DNA of 64,000 bases. Origin: Paragonimus westermani. Its lineage: Eukaryota; Platyhelminthes; Trematoda; Plagiorchiida; Troglotrematidae. The position numbers and the translations under genes are program-made. A model generated the notes under the pieces. It was not told where the DNA came from. It did not search any database and saw only the letters and a program-made list of their open reading frames with translations. Where the stretch lies: contig QNGE01002381.1 in the NCBI GenBank assembly GCA_008508345.1, positions 36,103 through 100,102 of the forward strand. Reading direction: 5' to 3'. Every line of letters starts with the position of its first letter. Within the stretch, counting starts at the first letter, position 1. Below, piece by piece: positions 45,001-50,924 of the stretch.

Positions 45001-47333
45001 TGATTATTGAGTGGTAGTGTGTTTTGGTTTTATAAAAATTGAACATCACTCACAGTTGGTCGCAGTTGTCGCACACCCAGTGACATTTCAATCTGCCTCT
45101 TTCGAAAAGAATCATAATAGTGTTTCGCTTTCGCTAGCGCCCGTCAGGATTGCATATTCTTGCCACGGTCGGAGCTGGAACTGTCTCCTCTCAAGGTGAT
45201 ACGGCAGTGTGACCAGTGCTCACAAACGAATGCAGTTGAGCATTCGCATACGATGATTCAATCGTGTCTAATGTAAGGTCAACGGCGCAGCGTTCAACGC
45301 GGTTACCTCACGAAAGCGTAGCCGGAGTTCTAGTCCTGTCCGTGGCAAGGACATGCACTACCGACGACCTCTAACAGGAACGTGACTCAAGTATAGAGTT
45401 TCTTTTCGAAAGGCGCTGGCTGGGAAGTCTATGGGAATGCAATGGCTGCGATCAATTGTGAGTGATGTTCAATTTGTCTATAATCGAAATCCCCTATCAC
45501 TCGCCAGTAACAAACATTTCAGTTAAGTAGAAGAATTCTCCCAACCCAAGCACACAGTATTTCCATGGCACCTAATCGAATCCGGTATCCAATTTTGTGG
45601 TTGATTAAGCCAAGTTAATTTTAGTTTGCCGCTGGTGTAGACAAGAATAAAGCCATACTGGAACAAAAAGCGAATCTAATACACCAGGATGTACAACTCG
45701 CTATTTGGACAATACCACCAAATTAGCGGTCAAAAATAAAGTCACGCGTGCTTAGCAGTCGACATTACCAGGGCAATGACCAGGATATGGTCACATTGGT
45801 TCTGCTGAGTATGACATTTGTAACGAATAAAGTCAAGACGGTTTAGCCGAACCACAACAAATGAGCATGAGACTGTTTAGCTCCAGGAAAACTGACAATC
45901 TACAGAAATGACCAGTCTTTTTGCAAGATATTTCATAACACCTGTGTACACTACCAGCATGGTTCCTTGCAGTCGAAGAAAGAAGACTGATTCGTAGATA
46001 CGTCAAAATAAAAAATATCAACACTGGTATCAGAGTGAAAAGAAGTCACCCGGAGAGAAGTACAGTTAACATCTGTAAGCTTACGAGGTGCGAAGTCAGA
46101 AAGCGAGCTTACAAGAGAACGCGTAGTTATTTCGATAACCAAACACAAAGGTGTTTTGTGTGGGAGATAGATCAAGCCTTCTACAACTTAGACACATTCT
46201 TCTGTTTGGAAGCTCTCGACAATCATACGGTCTGCATAGAGACGGTTCTTTGGGTGAGCGTCCAGCAAAGTAGTTGAAAATGCCTAATCAGAACATTTTA
46301 GAAAGCATCCCTTAGTTTAAATTCTTGCTGTGATTGCTGACTCTTCTCACGGATCTGGCCAACGGATATCCAGATGACCTAGGTTAATTTAGTTTAGCAG
46401 CCAAACCGCAGTTTCGTTTAATTGACCATGTTGAGTGGCATCCAGTAAGTACGCCATACAGATAAACGGCATCTGTTTGATTGCGTCCAAGCACACATAA
46501 TGTGGTGAGGTTTCATACCCACGTGACTATTGACTAACCAATCATGAGGCATGTTCACAGGGCAACCCTATTTGCTCCGATCATACATTAACTTTCACAA
46601 TAACCGTTCGGAGTGTGAGATGGTCGGCCGAATAGTGAGTTTTCGCATCAATATAAACATGTTTGCCTTATGTGAAGGTGAACAACTCTACTAGAAACAA
46701 AGCAACGAGTGTTGGCTAATCAAAATCGCCAACTGGAATTTTAGTCTCCTCAGATATTCAAGCTTTGCCTAAGAACGATGACCGGTTCCATCGTGGTGCC
46801 AACGCATCCACTTCTCGCGAAAAAATACGTGATTATTAACTCGAGTCTTATTTTAAATATACTGATCAGTAACCTTATCAGTTGAGCTAAACCTAAACAG
46901 GAGATCCACACTGCAGTAAAACCGGTGTAACGGACTGGCTGCCTGATGAGCAATTATTAGACAAGTTACTTGCCCATGAACAGTTTCGGTCTGGCTTGAA
47001 ATTGTTGAGTTGGGAGGCATATCAAAACGGTCAGCGATAGATACTCATGAGAAGATGAAGCGTAGGTGAATTGTAGGTGAAAAAATTAAGCCTAAAAGAA
47101 AAAACGGTCAGATTGTCAGTTGACTGGCCGGTCACTCTCCCCAATGTTTGTTTCATCGATTTCTTTTTGCATTTTAGGCGTTTCTCGAGGATGACAAATC
47201 CGAGCGTGTGGTCTGGTTGAACATCTGTCATCAACTAGGAATGCGTTCCAGTCATGACGAGTTGTTAAGACAACTGGCTATTCATCGGAAAGCATTCTTT
47301 CATGAAGAATTGGTGGGGAATGATTATGCATAA
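1..47333 (+). CDS. TRPM: TRPM-family cation channel with C-terminal NUDT9-H domain (5'-partial, 17 exons placed)
   Basis: Encodes the C-terminal ~1033 residues of a melastatin TRP channel, a plasma-membrane (or endomembrane) non-selective, Ca2+-permeable cation channel acting as a tetramer. Exons placed: 1-41, 237-352, 4875-4944, 4984-5112, 6953-7510, 8894-9017, 9218-9331, 11436-11562, 14349-14560, 18263-18699, 22632-22792, 25222-25471, 25561-25646, 32883-33138, 37291-37443, 40691-40804, 47178-47333. Every junction keeps frame. Order: hydrophilic pre-S1, S1-S2, S3, long loop, S4, S5, pore, S6, TRP helix, Gly-rich insert, coiled coil, NUDT9-H. The domain layout matches human TRPM2 and the schistosome praziquantel-activated TRPM. 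Closest-family assignment is inference; TRPM membership is directly supported by S1-S6 and NUDT9-H motifs. The N-terminal MHR domains and the start codon are outside the window. Exon 10 has a weak donor, and exon 15 has an uncertain 5' boundary. Confidence 0.92.
237..352 (+). CDS. TRPM: TRPM exon 2 in window (pre-S1 linker)
   Basis: The acceptor is a pyrimidine-rich stretch ending ...cttgttcag (236) and the donor is a strong GTAAGT (353). The phase 0 start reads STGDDGNMPANVARKS and continues hydrophilic, with a basic Lys-rich end. It leaves two bases that complete a Lys codon with the first base of the S1 exon. An alternative acceptor seven bases downstream (after tccacag) gives an early stop in the required phase, so it was rejected. 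Confidence 0.6.
353..4874 (+). other. TRPM: TRPM intron (4.5 kb)
   Basis: Reading frames here are short and lack any family signature on either strand. I see no recognisable mobile-element coding segment. Confidence 0.5.
4875..4944 (+). CDS. TRPM: TRPM exon: S1 entry helix
   Basis: Acceptor ...gttttag (4874), donor GTAAAT (4945). The translation ends FYQAPITRFIYNT. It aligns with human TRPM2/TRPM8 S1, where a F-Y/T-x-[AS]-P-[IFV] stretch precedes a Trp/Tyr-Asn pair. The final Asn (4939-4941) and Thr (4942-4944) sit at the start of the voltage-sensor-like pocket that binds cooling agents in TRPM8 and praziquantel in the schistosome channel. The following intron is only 39 bases. Confidence 0.88.
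4984..5112 (+). CDS. TRPM: TRPM exon: rest of S1 and S2
   Basis: Acceptor ...ttgcttgcag (4983), donor GTAAGT (5113); 43 codons, phase 0 at both ends. It starts IFYQLFLAVFSQTLL (S1) and ends FLVLMVVSFLCEELKQ (S2). The S2 end aligns with TRPM8 C-D-E-V-R-Q, so the two Ca2+-site side chains (Glu and Gln) are both present. Confidence 0.92.
5475..5524. repeat. Inverted repeat, left arm (Penelope-like terminal repeat)
   Basis: GGTATTCATATGTTCGCCG and the bases through ...atttaggttgcaa are the reverse complement of 6413-6463, with about two mismatches. Arms in opposite orientation around a truncated body are typical of Penelope-like insertions. Confidence 0.8.
6319..6330 (+). promoter_or_regulatory. 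TATA-like box inside Penelope-like terminal repeat
   Basis: CTATATAAGAGCAGGCATC here and TTATATAAGAACAAGCATC in the minus copy near 22270-22290 keep the box and the following bases while neighbouring bases differ. This is consistent with the internal promoter of the terminal repeat. Activity is inference. Confidence 0.4.
6381..6417 (+). ncRNA. Hammerhead-ribozyme-like half motif in the Penelope-like terminal repeat
   Basis: CTGATGA (6381-6387) is followed by a six-pair stem (GTCACC ... GGTGAT, loop TCGCCT) and then GAAA (6407-6410). This is the catalytic C-U-G-A-U-G-A / helix II / G-A-A-A order of hammerhead ribozymes, which are known from Penelope-like terminal repeats. One unpaired T sits before the stem. 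I could not find convincing helices I and III or a cleavage site, so a full ribozyme is not shown. Confidence 0.3.
6413..6463. repeat. Inverted repeat, right arm (Penelope-like terminal repeat)
   Basis: The partner of 5475-5524. It starts tttgcaacctaaatgccaag and runs to the GAATACCAAAAC end. The same sequence recurs, inverted, at 22040-22185. Confidence 0.8.
6953..7510 (+). CDS. TRPM: TRPM exon: S3, expanded S3-S4 loop, S4, S4-S5 linker
   Basis: Acceptor ...ttgtctgtag (6952), donor GTAAGA (7511); 186 codons, phase 0 at both ends. S3 reads WNQLDCLAIGLFSIGF, and its N-x-x-D matches the Ca2+-site Asn/Asp of TRPM8 (WNVMD). S4 reads IFYAMSLFAFFVRLMYIF, followed by LGPKLVMINRM. The Arg in FFVRL matches the TRPM8 S4 Arg in the ligand pocket. 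Between S3 and S4 lie about 111 residues, against roughly 14 in TRPM8. They carry six N-x-S/T sequons (NQT, NFT, NQS, NVT, NTS, NLT) and a C-x3-C pair. The loop is predicted to be extracellular. Confidence 0.95.
7511..8893 (+). other. TRPM: TRPM intron (1.4 kb)
   Basis: I recognise no coding or repeat family. The longest frame here (8120-8506, +) has a Glu/Arg-rich stretch but no domain and no usable splice context. Confidence 0.5.
8894..9017 (+). CDS. TRPM: TRPM exon: S5
   Basis: Acceptor ...cctttcag (8893), donor GTGAGT (9018). It reads VVHDLLPFLSILLVCQLGYG and then IAFQSISFANGFFTDYEQ. It continues directly from the S4-S5 linker, as in other TRPMs, where a V-A-x-G-V-A-x-Q-type motif follows S5. 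It ends with one base of a split codon. Confidence 0.92.
9218..9331 (+). CDS. TRPM: TRPM exon: pore helix and selectivity filter
   Basis: Acceptor ...ccactttatag (9217), donor GTAAGT (9332); phase 1 at both ends. The translation includes DVVTRSYFQMLGEFRVDELE. Y-F-Q-M-L-G-E aligns with the TRPM2/TRPM8 pore helix and filter (x-F-G-Q). The filter here reads L-G-E in place of F-G-Q, which adds an acidic side chain at the mouth. The Asp/Glu run after the filter matches the acidic outer pore of the family. Confidence 0.9.
9332..11435 (+). other. TRPM: TRPM intron (2.1 kb)
   Basis: AT-rich, with short frames only. I see no recognisable element. Confidence 0.5.
11436..11562 (+). CDS. TRPM: TRPM exon: outer pore cysteines and S6
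   Basis: Acceptor ...catttccag (11435), donor GTAAGT (11563). It reads SACRDKNLCPQTSARRLTVV, then MLSAFILLTQVLMFNLLVATF. The C-x5-C pair corresponds to the conserved outer-pore disulfide of TRPM channels. L-x-N-x-L-V-A-x-F is the S6 signature (N-L-L-[IV]-A-M-F in vertebrates). A GTATTA inside the exon was considered as a donor and rejected because S6 continues in frame to the stronger GTAAGT. Confidence 0.93.
11563..14348 (+). other. TRPM: TRPM intron (2.8 kb)
   Basis: Holds the non-LTR 3' fragment at 12660-13130. I recognise nothing outside it. Confidence 0.5.
12660..13130 (-). mobile_element. 3' end of non-LTR retrotransposon, family 1 (5'-truncated copy)
   Basis: About 80 percent alike to 27060-27510 in the same orientation, i.e. 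the 3'UTR and last codons of the element described at 27060-30130. Shared landmarks include aaggcgtcatcagc, gattagccgccat and gacttcattt. On the minus strand it ends in (TGA)n, seen on + as six TCA units starting at about 12668. The simple-repeat tail marks the element's 3' terminus. Confidence 0.75.
14349..14560 (+). CDS. TRPM: TRPM exon: TRP helix
   Basis: Acceptor ...cgatacacag (14348), donor GTAAGT (14561). It reads STYNEIEGSSQYFWCYQRYE, then MIQEFVDRPSVAPPF. This is the TRP domain: T-Y-x-x-[IV]-x-x-x-[SN]-x-x-x-W-x-[FY]-Q-R-[YH], followed by the D/H-R-P-x-x-P-P-F turn. A second helix and an acidic tail (DDKEDDDPF) follow. Confidence 0.95.
14561..18262 (+). other. TRPM: TRPM intron (3.7 kb)
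   Basis: I recognise no element. A + strand frame at about 17265-17490 (PVATSDEITKPKLTNQSSGF...) has a protein-like composition, but it ends in a stop and has no family match I can make. Confidence 0.45.
18263..18699 (+). CDS. TRPM: TRPM exon: Gly/Arg-rich insert and coiled-coil start
   Basis: Acceptor ...tttgtttgtcag (18262). It begins CRSLQCNPALEKKLTKWEHM, equivalent to the E-x-x-L-x-x-W-E helix after the TRP domain of TRPM2. About 70 low-complexity residues rich in Gly, Arg, Ala and Thr follow (18350-18540). A helical stretch comes next (ETMFIEDRFVELGNQLGRFV, then MEEKLSKIVQTANGLVKAL). The best donor consistent with the next exon is GTCAAT (18700), which is weak, so the 3' edge is less certain than the body. 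Confidence 0.85.
22015..22385 (-). mobile_element. Solo terminal repeat of Penelope-like family 1
   Basis: The reverse complement of the 6220-6465 region, including the TATATAAG box, the CTGATGATGTCAT stem region and the gtttgcaacc stretch. At its left end a ~65-base unit (ggaacagtggtggtgttgtt...gggttgatggtttt) occurs twice in tandem (22017-22080, 22083-22150). No protein-coding part is attached. It sits in the 3.9 kb TRPM intron. Confidence 0.8.
22181..22217 (-). ncRNA. Second hammerhead-like half motif (minus copy)
   Basis: Read on the minus strand: CTGATGA (22217-22211), stem GTCATC / GGTGAT with loop TCGTTT, then GAGA in place of GAAA. The stem stays pairable despite a C-to-T change (C-G becomes U-G). 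The GAGA change would be expected to impair a hammerhead core. Confidence 0.25.
22632..22792 (+). CDS. TRPM: TRPM exon: coiled-coil continuation
   Basis: Acceptor ...attatcatacag (22631), donor GTGAGC (22793); phase 0 in, phase 2 out. It reads VINSLHPKDGRRLVGRGQKL and ends SDIEEKIEE. Charged, helix-prone sequence is consistent with the C-terminal tetramerisation coiled coil. It was assigned by phase and position rather than by strong sequence similarity. Confidence 0.75.
22793..25221 (+). other. TRPM: TRPM intron (2.4 kb)
   Basis: No recognisable coding segment, RNA gene or repeat. Confidence 0.5.
25222..25471 (+). CDS. TRPM: TRPM exon: linker and start of NUDT9-H domain
   Basis: Acceptor ...ttctatttag (25221), donor GTAGGT (25472); phase 2 in, phase 0 out. 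It begins IRIEKQCVKAVLTRSNADDV and ends FNFEIYPGIRMNVPIEMLNW. The Y-P-G-x-x-x-x-V-P-x-E-x-x-x-W pattern is the entry strand of the NUDT9-H domain in TRPM2 (V-P-x-E-K-V-P-W). Confidence 0.88.
25561..25646 (+). CDS. TRPM: TRPM exon: NUDT9-H N-terminal lobe
   Basis: Acceptor ...aatttttccgttag (25560), donor GTGAGT (25647). It reads VPYKEYCPFKITEDRLAIPY and then PGMDDGPE. It continues the NUDT9-H entry region (V-x-Y-x-x-Y-x-P-x-x-x-T). The preceding intron is 89 bases, and the intron that follows is the largest in the window (7.2 kb). Confidence 0.85.
27060..30130 (-). mobile_element. Nearly full-length non-LTR retrotransposon, family 1 (decayed)
   Basis: On the minus strand, in order: endonuclease N-terminus (30129-29893, KGAFNVRTLKQTGEQTSLAL ... 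LNVDVCCISDTRIQDSS), a continuing APE-type endonuclease (SDHTLVRCRFILTF, 29357 on), a basic linker, the reverse transcriptase with motif A DYKGAFDS (~28345-28315), degraded motif B (SSVCQHYPVLPLLFNFVVD) and motif C YADL in place of YADD (~28040), then the C-terminal HVIRMPASRLPRRAFFADDA region (~27630-27480). A 3'UTR follows to about 27060. Frameshifts and stops break it throughout. Family-level clade (RTE/CR1-like) is not resolved. Confidence 0.85.
27923..28345 (-). pseudogene. Reverse transcriptase domain of the non-LTR element
   Basis: The longest surviving piece of the element's ORF. After motif A it reads GIPTKYVNILSTLYSHTSTQ, then a damaged motif B and YADLKLLL. In active relatives this region reads G-V-R-Q-G-C-P-L-S-P-L-L-F-N-F and Y-A-D-D. 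Loss of the second motif C aspartate alone would abolish polymerase activity. Confidence 0.8.
31490..31805 (+). mobile_element. GIY-YIG endonuclease relic of a second Penelope-like family
   Basis: The + strand reads ISRTGEHLQQRIGGHMPDWL (about 31530-31590). It corresponds to the Y-I-G-R-T-x-R-x-L-x-x-R-I-x-E-H-x-P-x-W-L segment found at the C-terminus of trematode retroelement polyproteins. After a frame change it reads EATEISNHRPDLCVHRLLTR (to 31800), matching the usual A-E-A-x-x-I-x-x-x-x-P-x-L-C-V-Q-K end. It differs clearly from the family at 5.4-6.5 kb. No reverse transcriptase was found upstream. It sits in the 7.2 kb TRPM intron. Confidence 0.65.
32883..33138 (+). CDS. TRPM: TRPM exon: NUDT9-H ADP-ribose-cleft segment
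   Basis: Acceptor ...cgtatgacatgcag (32882), donor GTGAGC (33139); phase 2 in, phase 0 out. It contains LPLNPTGRSGLRDKGLLPHW followed by GPNHAITIALTR. This is nearly the human TRPM2/NUDT9 motif N-P-x-G-R-T-G-L-x-G-R-G-x-L-x-x-x-G-P-N-H, the most specific NUDT9-H signature. It ends NQNFCLPW, where vertebrate proteins have x-x-W-A-L-P-G-G. Confidence 0.95.
33520..34170. repeat. AT-rich alternating purine-pyrimidine tract
   Basis: About 650 bases made mostly of TATA, TATG, TACA and CATA words (e.g. catatatatatgtatacat), with many short palindromes. Long apparent frames on both strands (Tyr/Ile/His-rich) come from the repeat and are not genes. It lies between two NUDT9-H exons. Confidence 0.85.
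34230..36490 (-). mobile_element. MULE-type transposase relic with FAR1-like N-terminal region
   Basis: The minus strand opens with HPKFEGHPDELREFQREAYT and ESMVYKCVHLKC. It continues, after frame changes, with DCKCKASWVIRCRSDGYQL and ENLVHSHDFQVGKPNIYSRN. Cys-x-Cys-x-Ala-x-W...H-x-H is the zinc-binding FAR1/ZSWIM3-type region of Mutator-like transposases. Further minus-strand pieces (35612-35427, 34899-34621, 34416-34225) follow in order; the last has CVVCDNVYH. Many stops and frame changes mean it is dead. I see no terminal inverted repeats. The N-terminal assignment is fairly firm; the remainder is inferred from order and strand. Confidence 0.5.
37291..37443 (+). CDS. TRPM: TRPM exon: degenerate Nudix box
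   Basis: Donor GTAAGT (37444). The acceptor ...ttttcaccattag (37290) keeps phase 0. The alternative ...tttgacag (37300) does not join the previous exon. The translation includes FHECTPNIVKAFFTRRIHSL. The Glu plus seven residues lines up with E-x7-R-E-x-x-E-E of Nudix hydrolases, and the catalytic hexad reads A-F-F-T-R-R. Six more residues than in TRPM2 lie between L-P and the Glu, so the 5' edge or a missed micro-exon remains open. Confidence 0.75.
37444..40690 (+). other. TRPM: TRPM intron (3.2 kb)
   Basis: A 140-residue minus frame at 38408-38830 has no recognisable domain. Fragments such as EKYDSFSNERKPTPYFFQLD on + are protein-like but broken by stops. No family assigned. Confidence 0.45.
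40691..40804 (+). CDS. TRPM: TRPM exon: NUDT9-H core strand
   Basis: Acceptor ...tttgttcag (40690), donor GTAAGC (40805); 38 codons, phase 0 at both ends. It reads VYAGFLHDHLNADHAWIETV and then FLNIHQNNEEPLRAELLE. It matches V-Y-K-G-Y-x-D-D-P-R-N-T-D-N-A-W-[IM]-E-T of TRPM2 and NUDT9. This is the second most diagnostic segment of the domain. Confidence 0.95.
44669..44872 (-). repeat. tRNA-derived SINE, family A, copy 1
   Basis: On the minus strand a tRNA-like head has an A box TGGTACAGTGGTTAACAC (44853-44836) and a B box GGAGTTCTAGTCC (44812-44800). A unique body with tttcttttcgaaagggg and a tail gcgatcaattgtgaatgatg follow. It is not a functional tRNA because the stems do not close. Confidence 0.75.
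45036..45235 (-). repeat. tRNA-derived SINE, family A, copy 2 (diverged)
   Basis: Same order and orientation as copy 1 (body ctctttcgaaaagaatcata, head with ggagctggaactgtc) but far more diverged, so it is older. It lies between copies 1 and 3. Confidence 0.6.
45285..45478 (+). repeat. tRNA-derived SINE, family A, copy 3 (inverted relative to copy 1)
   Basis: Plus-strand counterpart of copy 1: ggttacctcacgaaagcgta, B box GGAGTTCTAGTCC (45324-45336), body ttcttttcgaaaggcgctgg, tail gcgatcaattgtgagtgatg. Copies 1 and 3 form an inverted pair about 430 bases apart that could fold into a hairpin in the TRPM pre-mRNA. Confidence 0.75.
47178..47333 (+). CDS. TRPM: TRPM last exon: NUDT9-H C-terminus and stop
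   Basis: Acceptor ...tttgcattttag (47177). It reads AFLEDDKSERVVWLNICHQL and ends in TAA at 47331-47333. Joined to the previous exon, L-L-E-A-x-x-x-D-D-x-x-x-x-V-V-W-L-N-I matches human NUDT9 L-E-A-G-D-D-A-G-K-V-K-W-V-D-I without extra residues. The final helix (HDELLRQLAIHRKAFF) matches the H-x-x-[FL]-[IL]-x-x-x-A end of the family. Confidence 0.93.
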   Translation, partial: AFLEDDKSERVVWLNICHQLGMRSSHDELLRQLAIHRKAFFHEELVGNDYA

Positions 47334-47518
47334 TCTCTTAGACCTGACAGTGCATGACGAACCCGCCAGAATTGAACAACGCCTAAAAAACAACCGCATT
47401 CCATTGCAGCACTGTTATGCCTGTTTCGTCCACAGTTCGCACTTTCGTTTTCTTCACCAATAATAATCGATGGAACTAGCTATCATTCAGTGTTTGGTCT
47501 GATGCATACATATCAAAT

Positions 47519-47524
47519 AATAAA
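47519..47524 (+). promoter_or_regulatory. Candidate polyadenylation signal of the TRPM gene
   Basis: AATAAA lies 186 bases after the stop codon. It is the first canonical hexamer downstream, and a T-rich stretch (ggttttctaaattttt) follows. The assignment rests on position only. Confidence 0.45.
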
Positions 47525-50500
47525 GGTTTTCTAAATTTTTAGATAACAGGTCCCGTATTGAATGTCCAACACAATAATGTCCCACTGAAATGTGTGCATG
47601 AGATACTGTAACAACGATTTCGGAAACGAAAGATATAACAGCGAGTTCGTGAACAGAGTGAAACGTGACGAGTCACTGTGAAGTGGCGCCCTCCCAGTTG
47701 TTTTACACTCTCAAAGGGTTGCTCAGGTGACAGTGTGACTTGTTTGGAAGTTCGTGACTGAGATTCAGATACCCAAAGATGAACAATCTTAACAAGATAG
47801 CACAGGAGAAATCGGACATGTTCAATGATACGTGATCAGTTTCTTGTTGAAGTGACGTTGGTAAATTGCTCGACAAATCCGTAGCATATGAATAAGTTAG
47901 AACAAATGTTGTGAGGTTATAGCTGATAAGCCTCTGTTGAAAATGTGTAAATAGCCCAACAAAACAGTACAGTTTGATGTCTTCATCACCAAAGTAGTTC
48001 GTGAACTGAAGGTTGCTGCACAAGTCTGTTTCACTTACACTTCAAAACGCAAATACCCGTTTGTGAAGAAAGCTGGTGCTAACGTAGTCAAGCAAGTAAT
48101 CTTAGGCTTGGCTATTTATTCTCATAATCTAACACCCAAACATCGCCTGATAAACGGCCAATTCCTCAAATCAATTTTTACTGCATGGACTATCCTCATT
48201 CCTCTCATATTTTCGAGATCGACAACCCACTAACCTTAAACAAATATTAAAAAAAGAAACTTGTCAAGGAATTTGTGTTAACCAGTTTACTGTACAGCAT
48301 ATTTCATGTTATACTGCCAGGCCACCACCGATTCACTTCATTGGCTTGACCAATGACTCTCAGAATAGTCTCTGTTTATTCAATTGATGCCGTGGACTAA
48401 ACGATTTTTTATATGGAACGCAACCCCCGTGAGAGAAATTTTTCAAACAATGCCCATGGATCCGGTCATGCCAGTCAATACGACTCAACCTGTGTACGGT
48501 GGTAAACGCAAGCGGTTAGACCGACGATGGTTAATCATTTTATGGTCATTTCTGCTTGAACGATCCCGCAGTGGTCGCTGTGGATTCAACCCTAGAGGCC
48601 CCGTTCAGCAGATTTTGACCTTGAAAATAGAGAGCTCATTTACGTTGATATGAACAAATCGTCCATCTACCCTAAATGAAAACGGCAGAGCCCATTAACA
48701 TTGAAACGTCGTGTCATGTCATACTGAAAACAATCAACTTCAAATATTAGTCAACAATATAAGTGCACATCATTCGCGGTTTGATGCGTCAACCAATGTA
48801 ACATACGACCAGTCAGCCGGTCTACTCATACAATACGTGACTGGTCGAATAGCAAACGGCAATTCGATTAAACCGATAAGCAAGACAACAGTTTAGCGAG
48901 CCCATTCAATGACTTGCCAACAGCCCTGATCACAAGCATGGAGGGAACTAACTTTTCCGTTAAAACGGTTTCACTGAGAGAAAGTGAAGATCCAATGAGT
49001 CGATTTCAATCCTCAAACCAGTATGGAGTCAGTAGAACACGAATTTACAAATTGGTTCTCAATAAAGACAAAAGCTCCGATACCGTGGAGGGGAACGGCT
49101 TTTTCTCTGGAAACGCACGCAAGCTGTCCCGATGAACCTTACTGTTGATAGCAGTTGGATAGTGGTTTGAGTGCGTTTAATTTACAAACAGGCATGACTT
49201 TGATCCAATATTATAGGTGCACATGCTGTGTCGGTTCAAAGATAGACATTATCTTGGTGGCAGAAAGGGGAGTAGTGAAGGTGCACTATTCAGCATTGTG
49301 TGCAACAGGATGAACGCATAACATTGAGATTACAAGTCATTTTATCTGCCAAAAATAAACTACAGCACCTACATTCTATATAAATGGACACACGGTAGTG
49401 AATACTGTATTTTAGCATCTAATGAATGTGAGGGAATAAACTAGAGAGGAATCTGCTTGGTATTTTACACAATTCAATACCACCTCTCTAATAACACTGT
49501 TTGGCTGGAAACACTGAGTGGTGCATTATCAAAGTTGCACAGTGTACCACTGTAATATGCATGGCAATATGTTAATGGAGTTATCTCATTTTAAAAAAAA
49601 AACAGATGGATGAGCGAGTGTGATAAAGCAAAAAAAAAGACTGTGGTATCACAGGTCAAACAATGGGCGTGCCCGAATCCAAAGGGTTCCGGGAGGGATT
49701 GAATCCAAGATCACGCAGCCTACAAACATACAGCAATCATACGGACAGGGCGCATAACTTAGCACAAATCGATAATGATAACATGGCAAAATTAGCGATA
49801 ACCCTAGGCGTTCATAAGAGCGCGAAAACGGTCATAAACAAGTAAGTGTTTACAGTAGGATTTTTCCGCAAGAAAACCAGCAAGGTACGGCTGGCAACCG
49901 ATGCTACGACCACTTGCCACGTAAATCCAGCGTGGACAGATGAGGTGGTACATTTTCACACTCTTTGTAATTTCTATTCGTAATATGCAACATTCCAATC
50001 GAACACTCGTTGGGGATCACAACAGTGAGACAATCTACCGTGTCAGTAGCACATTCGTTCACATGAAAATTGGGCGAGTAAAACAGGACTGCCATCATGA
50101 CTAGTCATTTGTCCTAGACTGGATCGAATGAGGATAATGTGATCCCTACACCTTAACAAATTGCAATGGATGATCAATAAACACATCTGACACGATTGCA
50201 AATCAGCGGAACCATACATATATAAACAGTGTAAACAACAGTAAGTTGGACTAGATTGTATTGTGACTGGAGCTACAATTCACCATAGCAGAATTGTAAA
50301 AAGGAAACTAGAGAAAATAGTTGTTAGAACTGGTGACGTTGTGGGTGTAAGCATACTAGTAAGTCTGGCACGGTGCTGTCGGATAGCATTTCCAATCAGT
50401 CGTCATGAAGTTCTCAACATGCAAGGCGGTACCCTGACGAACTTGCTCAACGGAACGTTCAGGTGTACATAATTCGCTGATCATCTCGTGGCTCGATTCA

Positions 50501-50530
50501 GTCATTGACGGCCGCGGTGAACAATGTTCA

Positions 50531-50775
50531 GTACTACTAATGAGTAATGTGGCAGATTTATGAGTTTAGATGAGACCCAACTGTAAAAGGTCAGGGATTT
50601 GGCTGGATTCGAACCGGCGACAGACACGGCATGCCTCAACGCGGCAAGCGCTCTACCAGCTCAGCTACGAAGCCACACCGAGAGCTCGGTTCGAATCCAG
50701 CCGAAGTCCTGACTTTTCACAGTTGGGTCTTGTCTAAAATCATAAATCTACCACACTTCTCATTAGTAATAGAAT
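50531..50775. repeat. Head-to-head SINE pair, family B (inverted repeat)
   Basis: The minus-strand copy (50675-50531) has a tRNA-like head GGCTTCGTAGCTGAGCTGGT with an A box at 50667-50650 and a B box GGTTCGAATCC at 50615-50605. It continues into a gacttttcacagttgggtct-type tail. The second copy (50692-50775, +) repeats the B box and tail in the opposite direction. The arms are about 85 bases and nearly identical. Confidence 0.75.
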
Positions 50776-50924
50776 TGCTATGCTCAGCGGTGGCGCTGGT
50801 GGATTTCAGCGTGAAGTGTTTGAGAAATCCTGCCGGGGCAGTCGATCTCCTGAATCATTTGGTGGATTCCATATGAGACAGTGGATAACAGAGTCCAAAT
50901 GTGAGATTTCCGAGCTCCTGGTGT

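Larger units (their letters stand above)
40805..47177 (+). other. TRPM: TRPM intron (6.4 kb)
   Basis: Holds three SINE copies (44669-45478). Two in-frame exon-like pieces (43359-43448 and one ending at 46253) are discussed as findings. I recognise nothing else. Confidence 0.5.

Noticed and set aside
50601..50675. Functional tRNA gene (minus strand)
   Set aside because: A and B boxes are good but acceptor and T stems do not pair, and similar bodies with the same tail recur nearby, so it is SINE-derived.
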